Below, in pieces: positions 41,350 to 49,384 of a stretch of DNA of 57,558 nt. Position numbers and translations under genes: made by a program. The stretch is taken from NCBI RefSeq assembly GCF_002803065.1, contig NZ_NNBL01000042.1:1-57558 (forward strand), given 5' to 3'. How positions within the stretch are numbered: the first letter of the stretch is position 1; the number at the start of each line of letters is the position of its first letter. This DNA is from Streptomyces sp. CB01635 (GTDB lineage Bacteria; Actinomycetota; Actinomycetes; Streptomycetales; Streptomycetaceae). Below the pieces are notes generated by a model. The model did no database searches. It was not told where the DNA came from and saw nothing but the letters and a program-made list of their open reading frames with translations.

Positions 41350-41391
41350 GCGGGAGGGGCGGGCGGACCGATGTCCGCCCGCCCCTCCCGC
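41350..41391. terminator. Strong bidirectional terminator
   Basis: Perfect 19-base-pair stem GCGGGAGGGGCGGGCGGAC (41350-41368) with its complement (41373-41391), loop CGAT, between convergent genes ending at 41335 and 41434. Confidence 0.9.
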
Positions 41392-41433
41392 TCACTCGCT
41401 CACACCGTCACCGGCCCGCGTGGACGGACCGCG

Positions 41434-42135
41434 TCAGGTCGGTTCCAGCTCGTCCTCCGTCGCGCCCGCGACCGCGCCGGGCCCGTCGTCCGCGAGGTCG
41501 CCGTCCAGCTCGTCGTCGAAGACGGAGCTCACGTCGAAGCGGCAGACGACCCGCTGCGGATCGGCCTGGTCGAACGGCGCGTCCAGCCACTCCCCCGGCT
41601 CAGCCGGTTCGTCCGAGGCCGTCACCCACAGTGTCGAGTCGCCCTCCTCCAGGCCGAACTCCTTGTGCCGGGAGGCGATTTCGTCGGGTTCGAACTCTCC
41701 GAAGAGGACACCGAGAGCAGCGTGCACGCTGTTCCCGATGGTCCCGACGGCCGCCGCGGCCCCGTCGACGAGATCCGAGTCGGCCTCCACGTCGGCGACC
41801 CGCTGGGCCTGCGCGAGCAGGCGCTGCGGCTCCACCACGGCGTAGTCGCGGCGGATGAGCACGCTCAGGGCGTTCGGTTCCTCGGGGCCGGTGTACGGGG
41901 GCAGCGAGTCCTCCGTACCGGGAATCTCGAAGGGGGTGACCTCGTCGTAGCGGTCGTAGAGGAGCTCGTCGTACTCCTCGGCCGCCGCGGCCAGTTCGTT
42001 GAACGCTTCGTAGACGGCCGGATCGTCCTCACCCGACCTGCGCTCGACAGCCGCCAGGTGGCGGTCGAGCGCAGCCTTGACCGCCTCGGCGGCGGCGCGT
42101 ACCTCGGCAGCGGTGGGCTGCGCAGCATCAGACAT
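41434..42135 (-). CDS. Conserved acidic hypothetical protein
   Basis: The 233-residue soluble protein is strongly acidic and I do not recognise the family. Residues 1-65 are helical (AEVRAAAEAVKAALDRHLAAVE), with a coiled-coil look. The central part contains RRDYAVVEPQRLLAQAQRV. The end is DDELDGDLADDGPG. There is no signal peptide or membrane segment. The ATG at 42135 is preceded by a weak ribosome site. It diverges from the DUF5703 gene. Its place in a conserved Streptomyces block suggests it is a real core gene. Confidence 0.75.
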   Translation of the reverse strand: MSDAAQPTAAEVRAAAEAVKAALDRHLAAVERRSGEDDPAVYEAFNELAAAAEEYDELLYDRYDEVTPFEIPGTEDSLPPYTGPEEPNALSVLIRRDYAVVEPQRLLAQAQRVADVEADSDLVDGAAAAVGTIGNSVHAALGVLFGEFEPDEIASRHKEFGLEEGDSTLWVTASDEPAEPGEWLDAPFDQADPQRVVCRFDVSSVFDDELDGDLADDGPGAVAGATEDELEPT

Positions 42136-42182
42136 AGTGCAGACGCTATCCGTACACGGCCCGTGCCCGCACAATAGATGCG

Positions 42183-42371
42183 ATGCCGGAATACGAATTT
42201 GTCGACGTGTACGTCCCGCGCGGGGTCTCCCGCAAGGACGCCACACGCCTGCTGACCGACCATGCCGAGTACGGACACTGGGAGTTGGACCGCCTGAGCC
42301 TGTTGCGCGACGGCAGCCGCAGGGTGCGGTTGCGCCGGCGGATCATCCGCCAGCTTCGCGCCACGTGGTGA
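42183..42371 (+). CDS. DUF5703-family small protein
   Basis: The 62-residue basic protein opens MPEYEFVDVYVPRGVSRKDA and ends with an Arg-rich stretch (RRVRLRRRIIRQLRATW). It matches what I know as DUF5703, a short family confined to actinobacteria. There is no enzyme motif. It starts 47 bases from the divergent acidic protein and runs toward chpC, ending before a hairpin. Confidence 0.8.
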   Translation: MPEYEFVDVYVPRGVSRKDATRLLTDHAEYGHWELDRLSLLRDGSRRVRLRRRIIRQLRATW

Positions 42372-42376
42372 GTGAG

Positions 42377-42409
42377 CGGAGCGGGCCCCGTCCTGCTGGG
42401 CCCGCTCCG
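42377..42409. terminator. Terminator between DUF5703 gene and chpC
   Basis: Perfect 12-base-pair stem CGGAGCGGGCCC (42377-42388) / GGGCCCGCTCCG (42398-42409), loop 9 bases, between convergent genes. Confidence 0.85.
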
Positions 42410-42446
42410 TTCCGCACCTGCTCGGTCACGCCGCGTCACACGGCGG

Positions 42447-43142
42447 TCACACGCCTGCCCGCGCCCGCCGGTAGAGGAGCGCGCCCGCGAGCAGGGCGCC
42501 CGCACCGGCCGGCAGGACCGTTCCCAGCGGCATCGAGCTGCCGGTCTCGGCGAGCTGCTCCGAACCCTCGGGCTGGGTGACGGTCTGCGTCCCCGGGTGG
42601 TTCGGGGTGCTGGGGGTCACCGGCTTCGGCGGCGCGGGCGTGTTCGGCTCCGGCTGCGTCGGCGGCTTGGTCGGCGGGGTCGTCGGCTTGTCGCCTCCCG
42701 GCGAGTTCGCGCAGTCGTTGCCCCCCGCGGGGTTGAGCAGCCCGATGACCGAGACGCCGTTGCCACAGGCGTTGACCGGCACATGGACCGGGACCTGCAC
42801 ATGGTTGCCGGAGCCGACACCGGGCGAATCGCTCGTGCCCCCCTCGGCCGTGGCGCCGCCGCCGTGATGGCTCCCACCGGGGTGGCCGCCTCCCGGCTTC
42901 GACGTGTTGGCACAGTCGTTGCCCGCCGCGGGGTTGAGCAGCCCGACGACGTTCACGGTGTTGCCACACGCGTTGACCGGGACGTCCACAGGGAGCTGGA
43001 TCGTGTTGCCGGAGAGGACGCCGGGCGATCCCGACGAGCCTCCCTCGGCACCGGAGTCTGCGTGTGCGTAGCCCCCGGACACGGCGAGTACGCCGGTCGC
43101 GGCCGCCACGGTGATCAGGCCTTTGCGCGTGACCTGTCGCAT
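42447..43142 (-). CDS. chpC: Long chaplin ChpC, sortase-anchored
   Basis: This is a cell-wall-anchored hydrophobic protein of aerial hyphae. The 231-residue protein has a signal peptide ending AHA|DS (residue 27) and two chaplin domains (about 37-78 and 108-149), each with the NACGN...NDCAN cysteine pair. A Pro/Thr-rich stalk follows (152-190). The sortase signal LAETG is at 197-201, then a hydrophobic helix and a basic tail. Two domains plus the sortase signal define the long chaplins (ChpA-C). Adjacent chpH and remembered S. coelicolor order (SCO1674-1675) support the ChpC name. The ATG at 43142 follows AAGGCAGG. Confidence 0.93.
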   Translation of the reverse strand: MRQVTRKGLITVAAATGVLAVSGGYAHADSGAEGGSSGSPGVLSGNTIQLPVDVPVNACGNTVNVVGLLNPAAGNDCANTSKPGGGHPGGSHHGGGATAEGGTSDSPGVGSGNHVQVPVHVPVNACGNGVSVIGLLNPAGGNDCANSPGGDKPTTPPTKPPTQPEPNTPAPPKPVTPSTPNHPGTQTVTQPEGSEQLAETGSSMPLGTVLPAGAGALLAGALLYRRARAGV

Positions 43143-43211
43143 AGCTTTAACCTGCCTTATGCCTTGCAGAATGCGCACGGGCATCCATACACGTGCGCGG
43201 AATGACCAAGC

Positions 43212-43244
43212 GGCCCCGGAGCGCATGGCGCGCACTCCGGGGCC
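43212..43244 (-). terminator. chpH terminator
   Basis: Stem GGCCCCGGA (43212-43220) / TCCGGGGCC (43236-43244) with inner GCGC pairing, 39 bases after the chpH stop and before chpC. It may limit read-through, so chpH can be expressed more strongly than chpC. Confidence 0.8.
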
Positions 43245-43282
43245 GATGGACTCAGGCCCTCACGGGGCGATGCACAACGACG

Positions 43283-43516
43283 TCACTTGTTGACGCAGGC
43301 GTTGCCGAAGGCGGGGTTCAGCAGCCCGATCACGGACACCGTGTTGCCACAGGCGTTCACCGGGATGTGGACCGGAACCTGGATGACGTTGCCCGAGATG
43401 ACACCGGGAGACTTCACGGCGGCACCCTGAGCCCCGGCGTCGGCAGCGGCGATGCCCGCACCAGCGAGCACGAGACCACCAGTGGCAGCCGCAGCAGCGA
43501 CGACCTTCTTGATCAT
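43283..43516 (-). CDS. chpH: Short chaplin ChpH
   Basis: This is a secreted amyloid-forming surfactant that lowers surface tension so that aerial hyphae can emerge. The 77-residue precursor has a signal peptide of about 25 residues (ending GIAAA|D). The mature chaplin domain is about 52 residues with the two cysteines in NACGN and NACVN. The ATG at 43516 follows a perfect AAGGAGG. It is upstream of chpC on the same strand. Short chaplins E and H are the ones generally conserved across streptomycetes. Confidence 0.95.
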   Translation of the reverse strand: MIKKVVAAAAATGGLVLAGAGIAAADAGAQGAAVKSPGVISGNVIQVPVHIPVNACGNTVSVIGLLNPAFGNACVNK

Positions 43517-43632
43517 TATTCCTCCTTGTTGGCAATGCAGTCCCAGCCGCGGACTGCACCCCCTGTAACGAGGAGGGACTGATGAGGCTACGAGCCTATG
43601 TTTCCTTTCACTCTTCTCAGTCCGGTACGCAC

Positions 43633-43656
43633 GCGCGGCCGAATATCCGGCCGCGC
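43633..43656 (-). terminator. Terminator of the M20 peptidase gene
   Basis: Perfect stem GCGCGGCCG (43633-43641) / CGGCCGCGC (43648-43656) with an AATATC loop, 12 bases after the leftward stop at 43669. The rest of 43517-43668 is the chpH upstream region with no clear motif. Confidence 0.8.
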
Positions 43657-43668
43657 GGGCCCCTCGGG

Positions 43669-44994
43669 TCAGGACGCGTCGATGAACCGGTCGAGCACGC
43701 GCACGCCGAACTTGAGTCCGTCGACCGGAACTCGCTCGTCAACGCCGTGGAACATGCCCGCGAAGTCCAGTTCCGGCGGCAGCTTCAGCGGAGCGAAGCC
43801 GAACCCGCGGATGCCGAGGTCGTCGAAGGACTTGGCGTCGGTGCCGGCGGAGAGCATGTACGGCACCGCGCGGGCGATCGGGTCCTCGGCCTGGAGCGCC
43901 GTCTGCATGGCGTCGACGAGCGCGCCGTCGAAGGTGGTCTCCAGGGCCTTGTCCGCGTGCACGTCCTCGCGCTGGACGTTCGGGCCGAGGATGCGGTCGA
44001 GGTCGGCGAGGAACTCCTCCTCGTAGCCCGGCAGATAGCGGCCGTCGATGTGCGCGGTGGCCTGCCCGGGGATCACGTTCACCTTGTAGCCGGCGCCGAG
44101 CTGGGTCGGGTTGGCGGTGTTCTGCAGCGAGGCGCCGATCAGCTTGGCGATGCCGCCGAGCTTGGCGAGCGTCTCGTCCATGTTCTCCGGGTCGAGCTCG
44201 GTGCCGAGCGCGTCGCCGAGCTCGTCGAGGAAGTGCCGCAGCGTCTTGGTGACCCGCACCGGGAACTTGTGGCGCCCCAGACGACCGACGGCCTCGGACA
44301 GCTCGGTGATCGCGTTGTCCTTGTGGATCATCGAACCGTGGCCGGCCGTGCCGTCCACGGTCAGCTTCATCCAGTGCATGCCCTTCTGGGCCGTCTCGAC
44401 GAGGTAGAGCCGCAGCTTCTCGTTGACGGTGAAGGAGAACCCGCCGACCTCGCTGATCGCCTCCGTGCACCCCTCGAAGAGGTCCGGGTGCTTGTCGACG
44501 AGGTGCCGCGCGCCGTACGTGCCGCCCGCTTCCTCGTCGGCGAGGAAGGCCAGGACGATGTCGCGCGGGGGCTTGCGGCCGCTGCGCAGCCGGTCGCGGA
44601 CGACCGCGAGGGTCATCGCGTCCATGTCCTTCATGTCGACGGCGCCGCGGCCCCAGACGCACCCGTCGGCGATCTCGCCGGAGAACGGGTGGTGGGTCCA
44701 GTCCGCCGCGTTGGCCGGTACGACGTCGGTGTGGCCGTGGATCAGGAGCGCGGGCCGCGAGGGGTCCTCGCCCTGGATGCGGGCGACCGTCGAGGCCCGG
44801 CCCGGGTGCGACTCGAAGATCTTGGGCTCGAGGCCCACCTCGGCGAGCTTCTCCGCCACGTACTCGGCGGCCTTGCGCTCGCCGGGACCGGAGTGGTCGC
44901 CGTAGTTGCTGGTGTCGATCTGGATCAGCTCACGACAGAGGTCGACGACCTCGTCCTCGCCCGAGACCGTCCTGCCCGTGCTCGACTCGCTCAC
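43669..44994 (-). CDS. M20-family metallopeptidase (dinuclear zinc)
   Basis: It is a cytoplasmic peptidase or deacylase of 441 residues. Zinc ligands are visible: His in LLIHGHTDVVP, bridging Asp in VWGRGAVDMKD, and Glu-Glu in FLADEEAGG, the first being the catalytic base. A dimerisation domain with TAGHGSMIH follows. The GTG at 44994 has GGGAGGA 7 bases before it, preferred over a start 15 bases further out. Related proteins cleave dipeptides, carboxypeptidase substrates or N-acyl amino acids. The exact substrate is not determined. It precedes the chaplin genes but is separately terminated. Confidence 0.9.
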   Translation of the reverse strand: MSESSTGRTVSGEDEVVDLCRELIQIDTSNYGDHSGPGERKAAEYVAEKLAEVGLEPKIFESHPGRASTVARIQGEDPSRPALLIHGHTDVVPANAADWTHHPFSGEIADGCVWGRGAVDMKDMDAMTLAVVRDRLRSGRKPPRDIVLAFLADEEAGGTYGARHLVDKHPDLFEGCTEAISEVGGFSFTVNEKLRLYLVETAQKGMHWMKLTVDGTAGHGSMIHKDNAITELSEAVGRLGRHKFPVRVTKTLRHFLDELGDALGTELDPENMDETLAKLGGIAKLIGASLQNTANPTQLGAGYKVNVIPGQATAHIDGRYLPGYEEEFLADLDRILGPNVQREDVHADKALETTFDGALVDAMQTALQAEDPIARAVPYMLSAGTDAKSFDDLGIRGFGFAPLKLPPELDFAGMFHGVDERVPVDGLKFGVRVLDRFIDAS

Positions 44995-45182
44995 GCCTGT
45001 TCCTCCCACTGTCGTTGCTGGTGGTCCCCCTCATCCTCTCTCTCCGGGGGCCGCGGCCCAAGGGCGGGCGGGGGTCGTCATCCGCCGTTCACAGCGGACG
45101 GGTGGCGGGATCTGGCACCCCTTCGGGCCTGGTAATGTTCTCTCTGTCGCCGCGGGGAACACCCCGCGAAGACAGACACCTT

Positions 45183-45270
45183 GTCCGGGTGGCGGAATGG
45201 CAGACGCGCTAGCTTGAGGTGCTAGTGCCCTTTATCGGGCGTGGGGGTTCAAGTCCCCCCTCGGACACCA
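45183..45270 (+). tRNA. tRNA-Leu (anticodon GAG)
   Basis: The 88-base gene folds into the class II cloverleaf. The acceptor GTCCGGG pairs with CTCGGAC. The anticodon stem CTAGC/GCTAG frames the loop TTGAGGT with anticodon GAG at 45216-45218. A long variable arm is GTGCCC...GGGCGT, and the T loop is GGGGGTTCAAGTCCCCC. Discriminator A and CCA are encoded. It reads the CTC and CTT leucine codons. Confidence 0.97.
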
Positions 45271-46510
45271 GCTGAGACCCCAGTTCACCTGGGGTCTTTT
45301 GCGTTTCCGGAACTCTCGCGGGTCCTCTCCCCGGCCCTCTCCCCGTCAGGCGATCGAAGAGCAGCGGGCGGGCCGCGCGCAGGGCCGTGGTGATCGCTCC
45401 GAGAAGCACCGCGTCCGCTCCTGTCCTGCTGGGTTCGACGCGGGGGCGCAGCGGGGTGAGGCGGTGCAGGGTCTCGCCGACCGTGGCGAGCAGGAGGTCC
45501 GCGCCCCGGCCGACGCCACCGCCGAGGACCACCAGATCGGGGTCGAGGACGGCGGTCACGGAGGCGACGGCGAGGGCGAGGCGCTCGCCTTCCTGGCGTA
45601 CGGCGGCGAGGGCGGCGGTGTCGCCGGTGCGGGCGGCGTCGAAGACGCGCTTGGCGGTGAGCGGGCCGGTCATGCCCAGGGTGCGGGCGGCGCGGACGAC
45701 GGCGTCGGCGGAGACCGCGTCCTCCAGCATGCCGCGCCGGGGTGCCGCCCCCGACGCCGGTACGCCGTCCAGTGGCAGGAAGCCGATCTCGCCCGCGGCG
45801 CCGTGTGCGCCGAGGAAGAGCTCTCCGTCGGCGACGACGCCCATGCCGAGGCCGGTGCCGATCAGGACGTAGACGAAGAGGTGGCTTTCGGCGCCCGCGC
45901 CGAAGGTGTACTCGCCGAGCGCGGCGAGGTTGGCGTCGTTGTGGACGGAGAGCGGGGTGCCGAGGCGGTCGCGCATGCGCTCGATGAGGCCGGGGCGGCC
46001 CCAGCCGGGCAGGTTGACGGCGTAGCGGACCCGGCCGGTGTGGCGGTCGAAGACTCCGGGGGTGCCCACGGCGGTGTGCACGATGTCGGCCTGGCTCAGC
46101 CCGGCGTCCGCGAGGGCCTGTTCGGCGCAGGTGACGGCGGCGTCGGCGACCGCTCCCGCGCTGCGGCCGCGGTTGCGTACCTCCGTACGGGAGACGATCG
46201 CGCCCGTCAGGTCGGCCACCGCCGTGCGCAGGCGGGCGCGGCCGATGTCGATGCCGAGGACGTGTCCGGCGCGCGGGTCGGGTTCGTAGAGGACGGCGAC
46301 GCGTCCCCGGCTCTGGGCGTGGGTGCCGGCCTCGCGGACCAGGCCGGCGCGTTCCAGCGCGGCGAGGGCGGAGGAGACGGTGGGCTTGGACAGGCCGCTG
46401 TCGCGGGCGAGTTGGGCGCGGGAGGCGGGGCCTTCGAGCCGCAGGCGTTCGAGGAGCAGCCATTCGTTGTTGCTGCGCAGGCGCAGGCGGTTCCAGGGGG
46501 GTGTGGTCAC
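45209..46510 (-). CDS. ROK-family transcriptional repressor (3' end antisense to tRNA-Leu)
   Basis: It is a sugar-responsive repressor of 433 residues. An N-terminal winged helix (RAQLARDSGLSKPTVSSALAA, about 31-51) precedes a ROK domain with VLGIDIGRARLR, HNDANLAALGEY and VLIGTGLGMGVV. The ROK zinc motif CxCGxxGC is absent (GAHGAAGEIGFLPLDG region). The GTG at 46510 overlaps the ATPase stop (GTGA). The last twenty or so codons (ending EGGLEPPRPIKGTSTSS) are the antisense of the tRNA-Leu gene and its terminator, so the natural end may have been lost. It probably controls its own ABC operon through the palindrome at 53008-53027. Confidence 0.88.
   Translation of the reverse strand: MTTPPWNRLRLRSNNEWLLLERLRLEGPASRAQLARDSGLSKPTVSSALAALERAGLVREAGTHAQSRGRVAVLYEPDPRAGHVLGIDIGRARLRTAVADLTGAIVSRTEVRNRGRSAGAVADAAVTCAEQALADAGLSQADIVHTAVGTPGVFDRHTGRVRYAVNLPGWGRPGLIERMRDRLGTPLSVHNDANLAALGEYTFGAGAESHLFVYVLIGTGLGMGVVADGELFLGAHGAAGEIGFLPLDGVPASGAAPRRGMLEDAVSADAVVRAARTLGMTGPLTAKRVFDAARTGDTAALAAVRQEGERLALAVASVTAVLDPDLVVLGGGVGRGADLLLATVGETLHRLTPLRPRVEPSRTGADAVLLGAITTALRAARPLLFDRLTGRGPGRGPARVPETQKTPGELGSQLVSEGGLEPPRPIKGTSTSS
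45276..45300 (+). terminator. tRNA-Leu terminator
   Basis: Perfect 8-base-pair stem GACCCCAG (45276-45283) / CTGGGGTC (45289-45296) followed by TTTT, starting 5 bases after the tRNA. Confidence 0.9.
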
Positions 46511-47493
46511 TGGGCGCCCTCGGGCGGGGCGGTGACGTGGCAGGCCGCCGTGTGACCCCCGCCGACCGGCTGCAGACGCGGGGTGACGTGGTGGCACTCG
46601 TCGACGGCGAGCGGGCAGCGGGTGCGGAAGCGACAGCTGGGGGTGGGGTCGATGACGACGGGCGGGTCGGTCTTGGCGGCGGCCGCGTCGACGTCGAGGG
46701 GGGCGCGCGGGTCGGGGACGGCGGACAGGAGCAACTCGGTGTAGGGGTGGCGGGGGTGGGCGAGGACGTCCTCCGTGGGGCCGGTCTCGACGACGTGGCC
46801 GCCGTACATGACGGCGATCCGGTCGGAGAGGTAGCGGGCGCCGGCGATGTCGTGGGTGATGTAGAGGATGGAGACGCCCTCGGTCTCGCGCAGGTCGGCC
46901 ATGACGTTGAGCAGGCCGATGCGGATGGAGACGTCGAGCATGGAGACGGGTTCGTCGGCGAGGATCAGTTTGGGGCGGTGGGCGAGGGCCTGGGCGAAGC
47001 CGATGCGCTGGCGCTGGCCGCCGGAGAGTTCGTACGGGAAGCGGGCCAGGACGTCCGCGGCAGGGGTGAGGCCGACCGCTTCGACGACGCGCTCTGTTTC
47101 TGCCTGGCGCTCGGCGCCGCTCAGTTCGGGGCGGTGCAGCTTGAGACCCCGCAGGATGCCGTGGGAGACGCGGTAGGCGGGGTTGAGGGAGGCGAAGGGG
47201 TCCTGGAAGACCATGGGGACGTCGCCGCGGTACGCGAGCTTCGCCTTGCGGCCGCGCTGGGCGGTCAGCGGCTGCCCCTCGTACCGGATTTCGCCGCTGG
47301 TGGGCCTGTGGACCTGGGCTACGAGGCGGGCGAGTGTGGACTTGCCGCTGCCGCTCTCGCCGACGAGGGCGACGATCTCGCGTGCGCCGATGGTGAGGTC
47401 GACGTCGTCGACGGCGTGCAGGACGCGGCGGGTGAGCCCGGTGCCGACCTTGAAGTGGCGGGTGAGGCCGATCGTTTCGAGCAGAGGGCTCAT
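46507..47493 (-). CDS. ABC transporter ATPase, OppF/DppF type
   Basis: It is one of two ATPases that energise the importer. The 328-residue protein has Walker A GESGSGKST, signature LSGGQRQR, Walker B LILADEP and switch His in YITHD. The C-terminal oligopeptide-type extension has cysteines in CRFRTRCPLAVDECHH, which in this class may bind an Fe-S cluster. The ATG at 47493 overlaps the preceding ATPase stop (ATGA). Together with its partner it forms the heterodimer expected for family-5 importers. Confidence 0.92.
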   Translation of the reverse strand: MSPLLETIGLTRHFKVGTGLTRRVLHAVDDVDLTIGAREIVALVGESGSGKSTLARLVAQVHRPTSGEIRYEGQPLTAQRGRKAKLAYRGDVPMVFQDPFASLNPAYRVSHGILRGLKLHRPELSGAERQAETERVVEAVGLTPAADVLARFPYELSGGQRQRIGFAQALAHRPKLILADEPVSMLDVSIRIGLLNVMADLRETEGVSILYITHDIAGARYLSDRIAVMYGGHVVETGPTEDVLAHPRHPYTELLLSAVPDPRAPLDVDAAAAKTDPPVVIDPTPSCRFRTRCPLAVDECHHVTPRLQPVGGGHTAACHVTAPPEGAQ

Positions 47494-48461
47494 GAGACGG
47501 CCTCCGTGAGGTGCAGCAGGCAGCGGGAGCGGGCCGTGCCGACTTCGTACAGGGCGGGCTCGGTGTCGTGGCACTGCTCGTGGACGAGGGGGCAGCGCGG
47601 GGTGAAGCGGCAGCCCGCGGGCGGTGCGGCGAGGTCGGGCGGGCTGCCGGGGATGCCCTTCAGGGGGACGCGGGGGCCGCGGATCGAGGGGAACGCTTCG
47701 AGGAGCCCGCGGCTGTAGGGGTGGGAGGGGTGGTCGAAGACGGTGCGGGTGGGCCCCTGCTCGACGACCTGGCCCGCGTACATGACGAGGAGCTGGTCGG
47801 AGAAGTGGCTGACGAGGGACATGTCGTGGGTGACGAACACAACGGCGAAGCCGAGGAGTTGCTGGAGTTCCTTGATCTGGACCATGAGAGAGCGCTGGGC
47901 GACGACGTCGAGCGCCGAGGTCGGTTCGTCCATGATGACCAGGTCCGGGGTGAGCAGCAGCGCCATGGCGATCATGGCGCGCTGGCGCATGCCGCCGGAC
48001 AGCTGGTGCGGGTAGCTGTGCAGATGGACCGGGTCGATGCCGACGAGGTCGAGGACCTCGGTGGAGCGGGCGCGGATCTCCTCGTTGGTGTAGGTGCCGT
48101 GCGCCGCCATGGCGTCCTTGTACTGGGCGGCGAGGGTGGCCACGGGGTTCAGGGCGTTCATGGCGGACTGCAGGACGACGGAGTAGTCGCGCCAGCGCAG
48201 GGCGTTGAGTTCGCGTTCGCCGAGGGTGACGAGGTTCTCGCCGCGGAAGCGGACAGCGCCGCCGGCGATGCGGGCGGGCGGGTTGAGCAGCCGCGCGACG
48301 GCGAACATCAGGGTGGACTTGCCGCAGCCGGATTCACCGACGACGGCAGTGAACTGCCCTTTCTCCACGATGAGTTCGACGTGGTCGACGGCTGTGACAG
48401 GGCCGCGCGCGGTGTCGTAGACGACGGTCAGGTCGGTGACACTCAGCAGGGGTTCAGGCAC
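47490..48461 (-). CDS. ABC transporter ATPase, OppD/DppD type
   Basis: It is the second ATPase of the importer, 323 residues. Walker A is GESGCGKST, the signature LSGGMRQR, Walker B LVIMDEP and the switch FVTHD. The C-terminal CRFTPRCPLVHEQC cysteine motif matches the OppD/DppD extension. The GTG at 48461 overlaps the permease stop by 8 bases. Gene order permease-permease-OppD-OppF is standard for this transporter class. Confidence 0.92.
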   Translation of the reverse strand: MPEPLLSVTDLTVVYDTARGPVTAVDHVELIVEKGQFTAVVGESGCGKSTLMFAVARLLNPPARIAGGAVRFRGENLVTLGERELNALRWRDYSVVLQSAMNALNPVATLAAQYKDAMAAHGTYTNEEIRARSTEVLDLVGIDPVHLHSYPHQLSGGMRQRAMIAMALLLTPDLVIMDEPTSALDVVAQRSLMVQIKELQQLLGFAVVFVTHDMSLVSHFSDQLLVMYAGQVVEQGPTRTVFDHPSHPYSRGLLEAFPSIRGPRVPLKGIPGSPPDLAAPPAGCRFTPRCPLVHEQCHDTEPALYEVGTARSRCLLHLTEAVS

Positions 48462-49377
48462 CTTTGCGCCTCCTTCGTACGGGACGCAGGGCCGGGTTGC
48501 CGATCTCGTCGAAGGCGTAGTTGACGAGGGCGAACGCGACGCCGAGCAGGGCGACGCAGAGGCCGGGGGCGATGGACCACAGCGGGGTGCCGGTCTGCAG
48601 GGCCTGCTGGTTCTGGGCCCAGTAGAGCATCGTGCCCCAGCTCTGCGAGTTCGGGTCGCCGAGGCCGAGGAACTGCAGGCCTGCCGCACTCAGCACCGAA
48701 TAGAGCGCGGCACCGAGGAAGTTGGCGACGATCAGGGACGTCATCGTCGGCAGGACTTCGAAGACGATGATGTACGAGCGTCGCTCGCCGCGCACGCGGG
48801 CCGATTCCAGGAAGTCCCGGTTGCGCAACGACAGGGCCTGGGCGCGCAGTTGGTTGGCGCCGTAGGACCAGCCGGTGAGGACGAGGACGGCGAGGATCAC
48901 GGTGAGCGAGCCCTTGCCGGCGTACTTGGCGAGGATGATCACCAGGGGGAACGCGGGGATGACGAGGACGACGTTCGTCAGCAGGGACAGGAGGTCGTCG
49001 GCGATGCCTCCGAGGTACGCGGCGGAGACGCCGACGATCACGGAGAGGACGGTGGCGAGCGCGCCGGCCACGACGGCGATGACGAGTGATTCCCGCGTGC
49101 CGTAGATGAGTTGGGAGTAGATGTCCTGGCCGAGCGCCGTCGTGCCGAGGAGATGGGCGGTGGACGGGTCGAGGCGCGGGGCGAAGTTCGCCTCGTCGGG
49201 GTGGTCGACGGAGGTGAACAGGCCCGGGAACGCGGCGACGACGGTGAAGATCAGCAGGATCACCGCACCGGCCATGGCCTTGCGGTTGCCGCGGACCGCC
49301 CTCCACAGGCCGCCTCCCGCCCGGGTGCGGGCGGAGGCCTTCTCGGGCGGCGGGGCGGTGATGGCGGTGGTGGTCAT
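48454..49377 (-). CDS. ABC transporter permease, DppC type
   Basis: It is an inner-membrane permease of 307 residues with a cytoplasmic N-terminus and six predicted helices. The N-terminal oligopeptide-permease domain has RGNRKAMAGAVILLIF, and LGTTALGQDIYSQLIYGTR is the classical DppC segment. The coupling-helix motif is RVRGERRSYIIVFEVLPT. It partners with the DppB-type protein encoded 7 bases upstream. Confidence 0.92.
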   Translation of the reverse strand: MTTTAITAPPPEKASARTRAGGGLWRAVRGNRKAMAGAVILLIFTVVAAFPGLFTSVDHPDEANFAPRLDPSTAHLLGTTALGQDIYSQLIYGTRESLVIAVVAGALATVLSVIVGVSAAYLGGIADDLLSLLTNVVLVIPAFPLVIILAKYAGKGSLTVILAVLVLTGWSYGANQLRAQALSLRNRDFLESARVRGERRSYIIVFEVLPTMTSLIVANFLGAALYSVLSAAGLQFLGLGDPNSQSWGTMLYWAQNQQALQTGTPLWSIAPGLCVALLGVAFALVNYAFDEIGNPALRPVRRRRKGA

Positions 49378-49384
49378 CGGGCGC

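Noticed and set aside
45183..45270. Integrated element using tRNA-Leu as attachment site
   Set aside because: No integrase gene and no second copy of the tRNA 3' end were seen in the downstream 12 kb.
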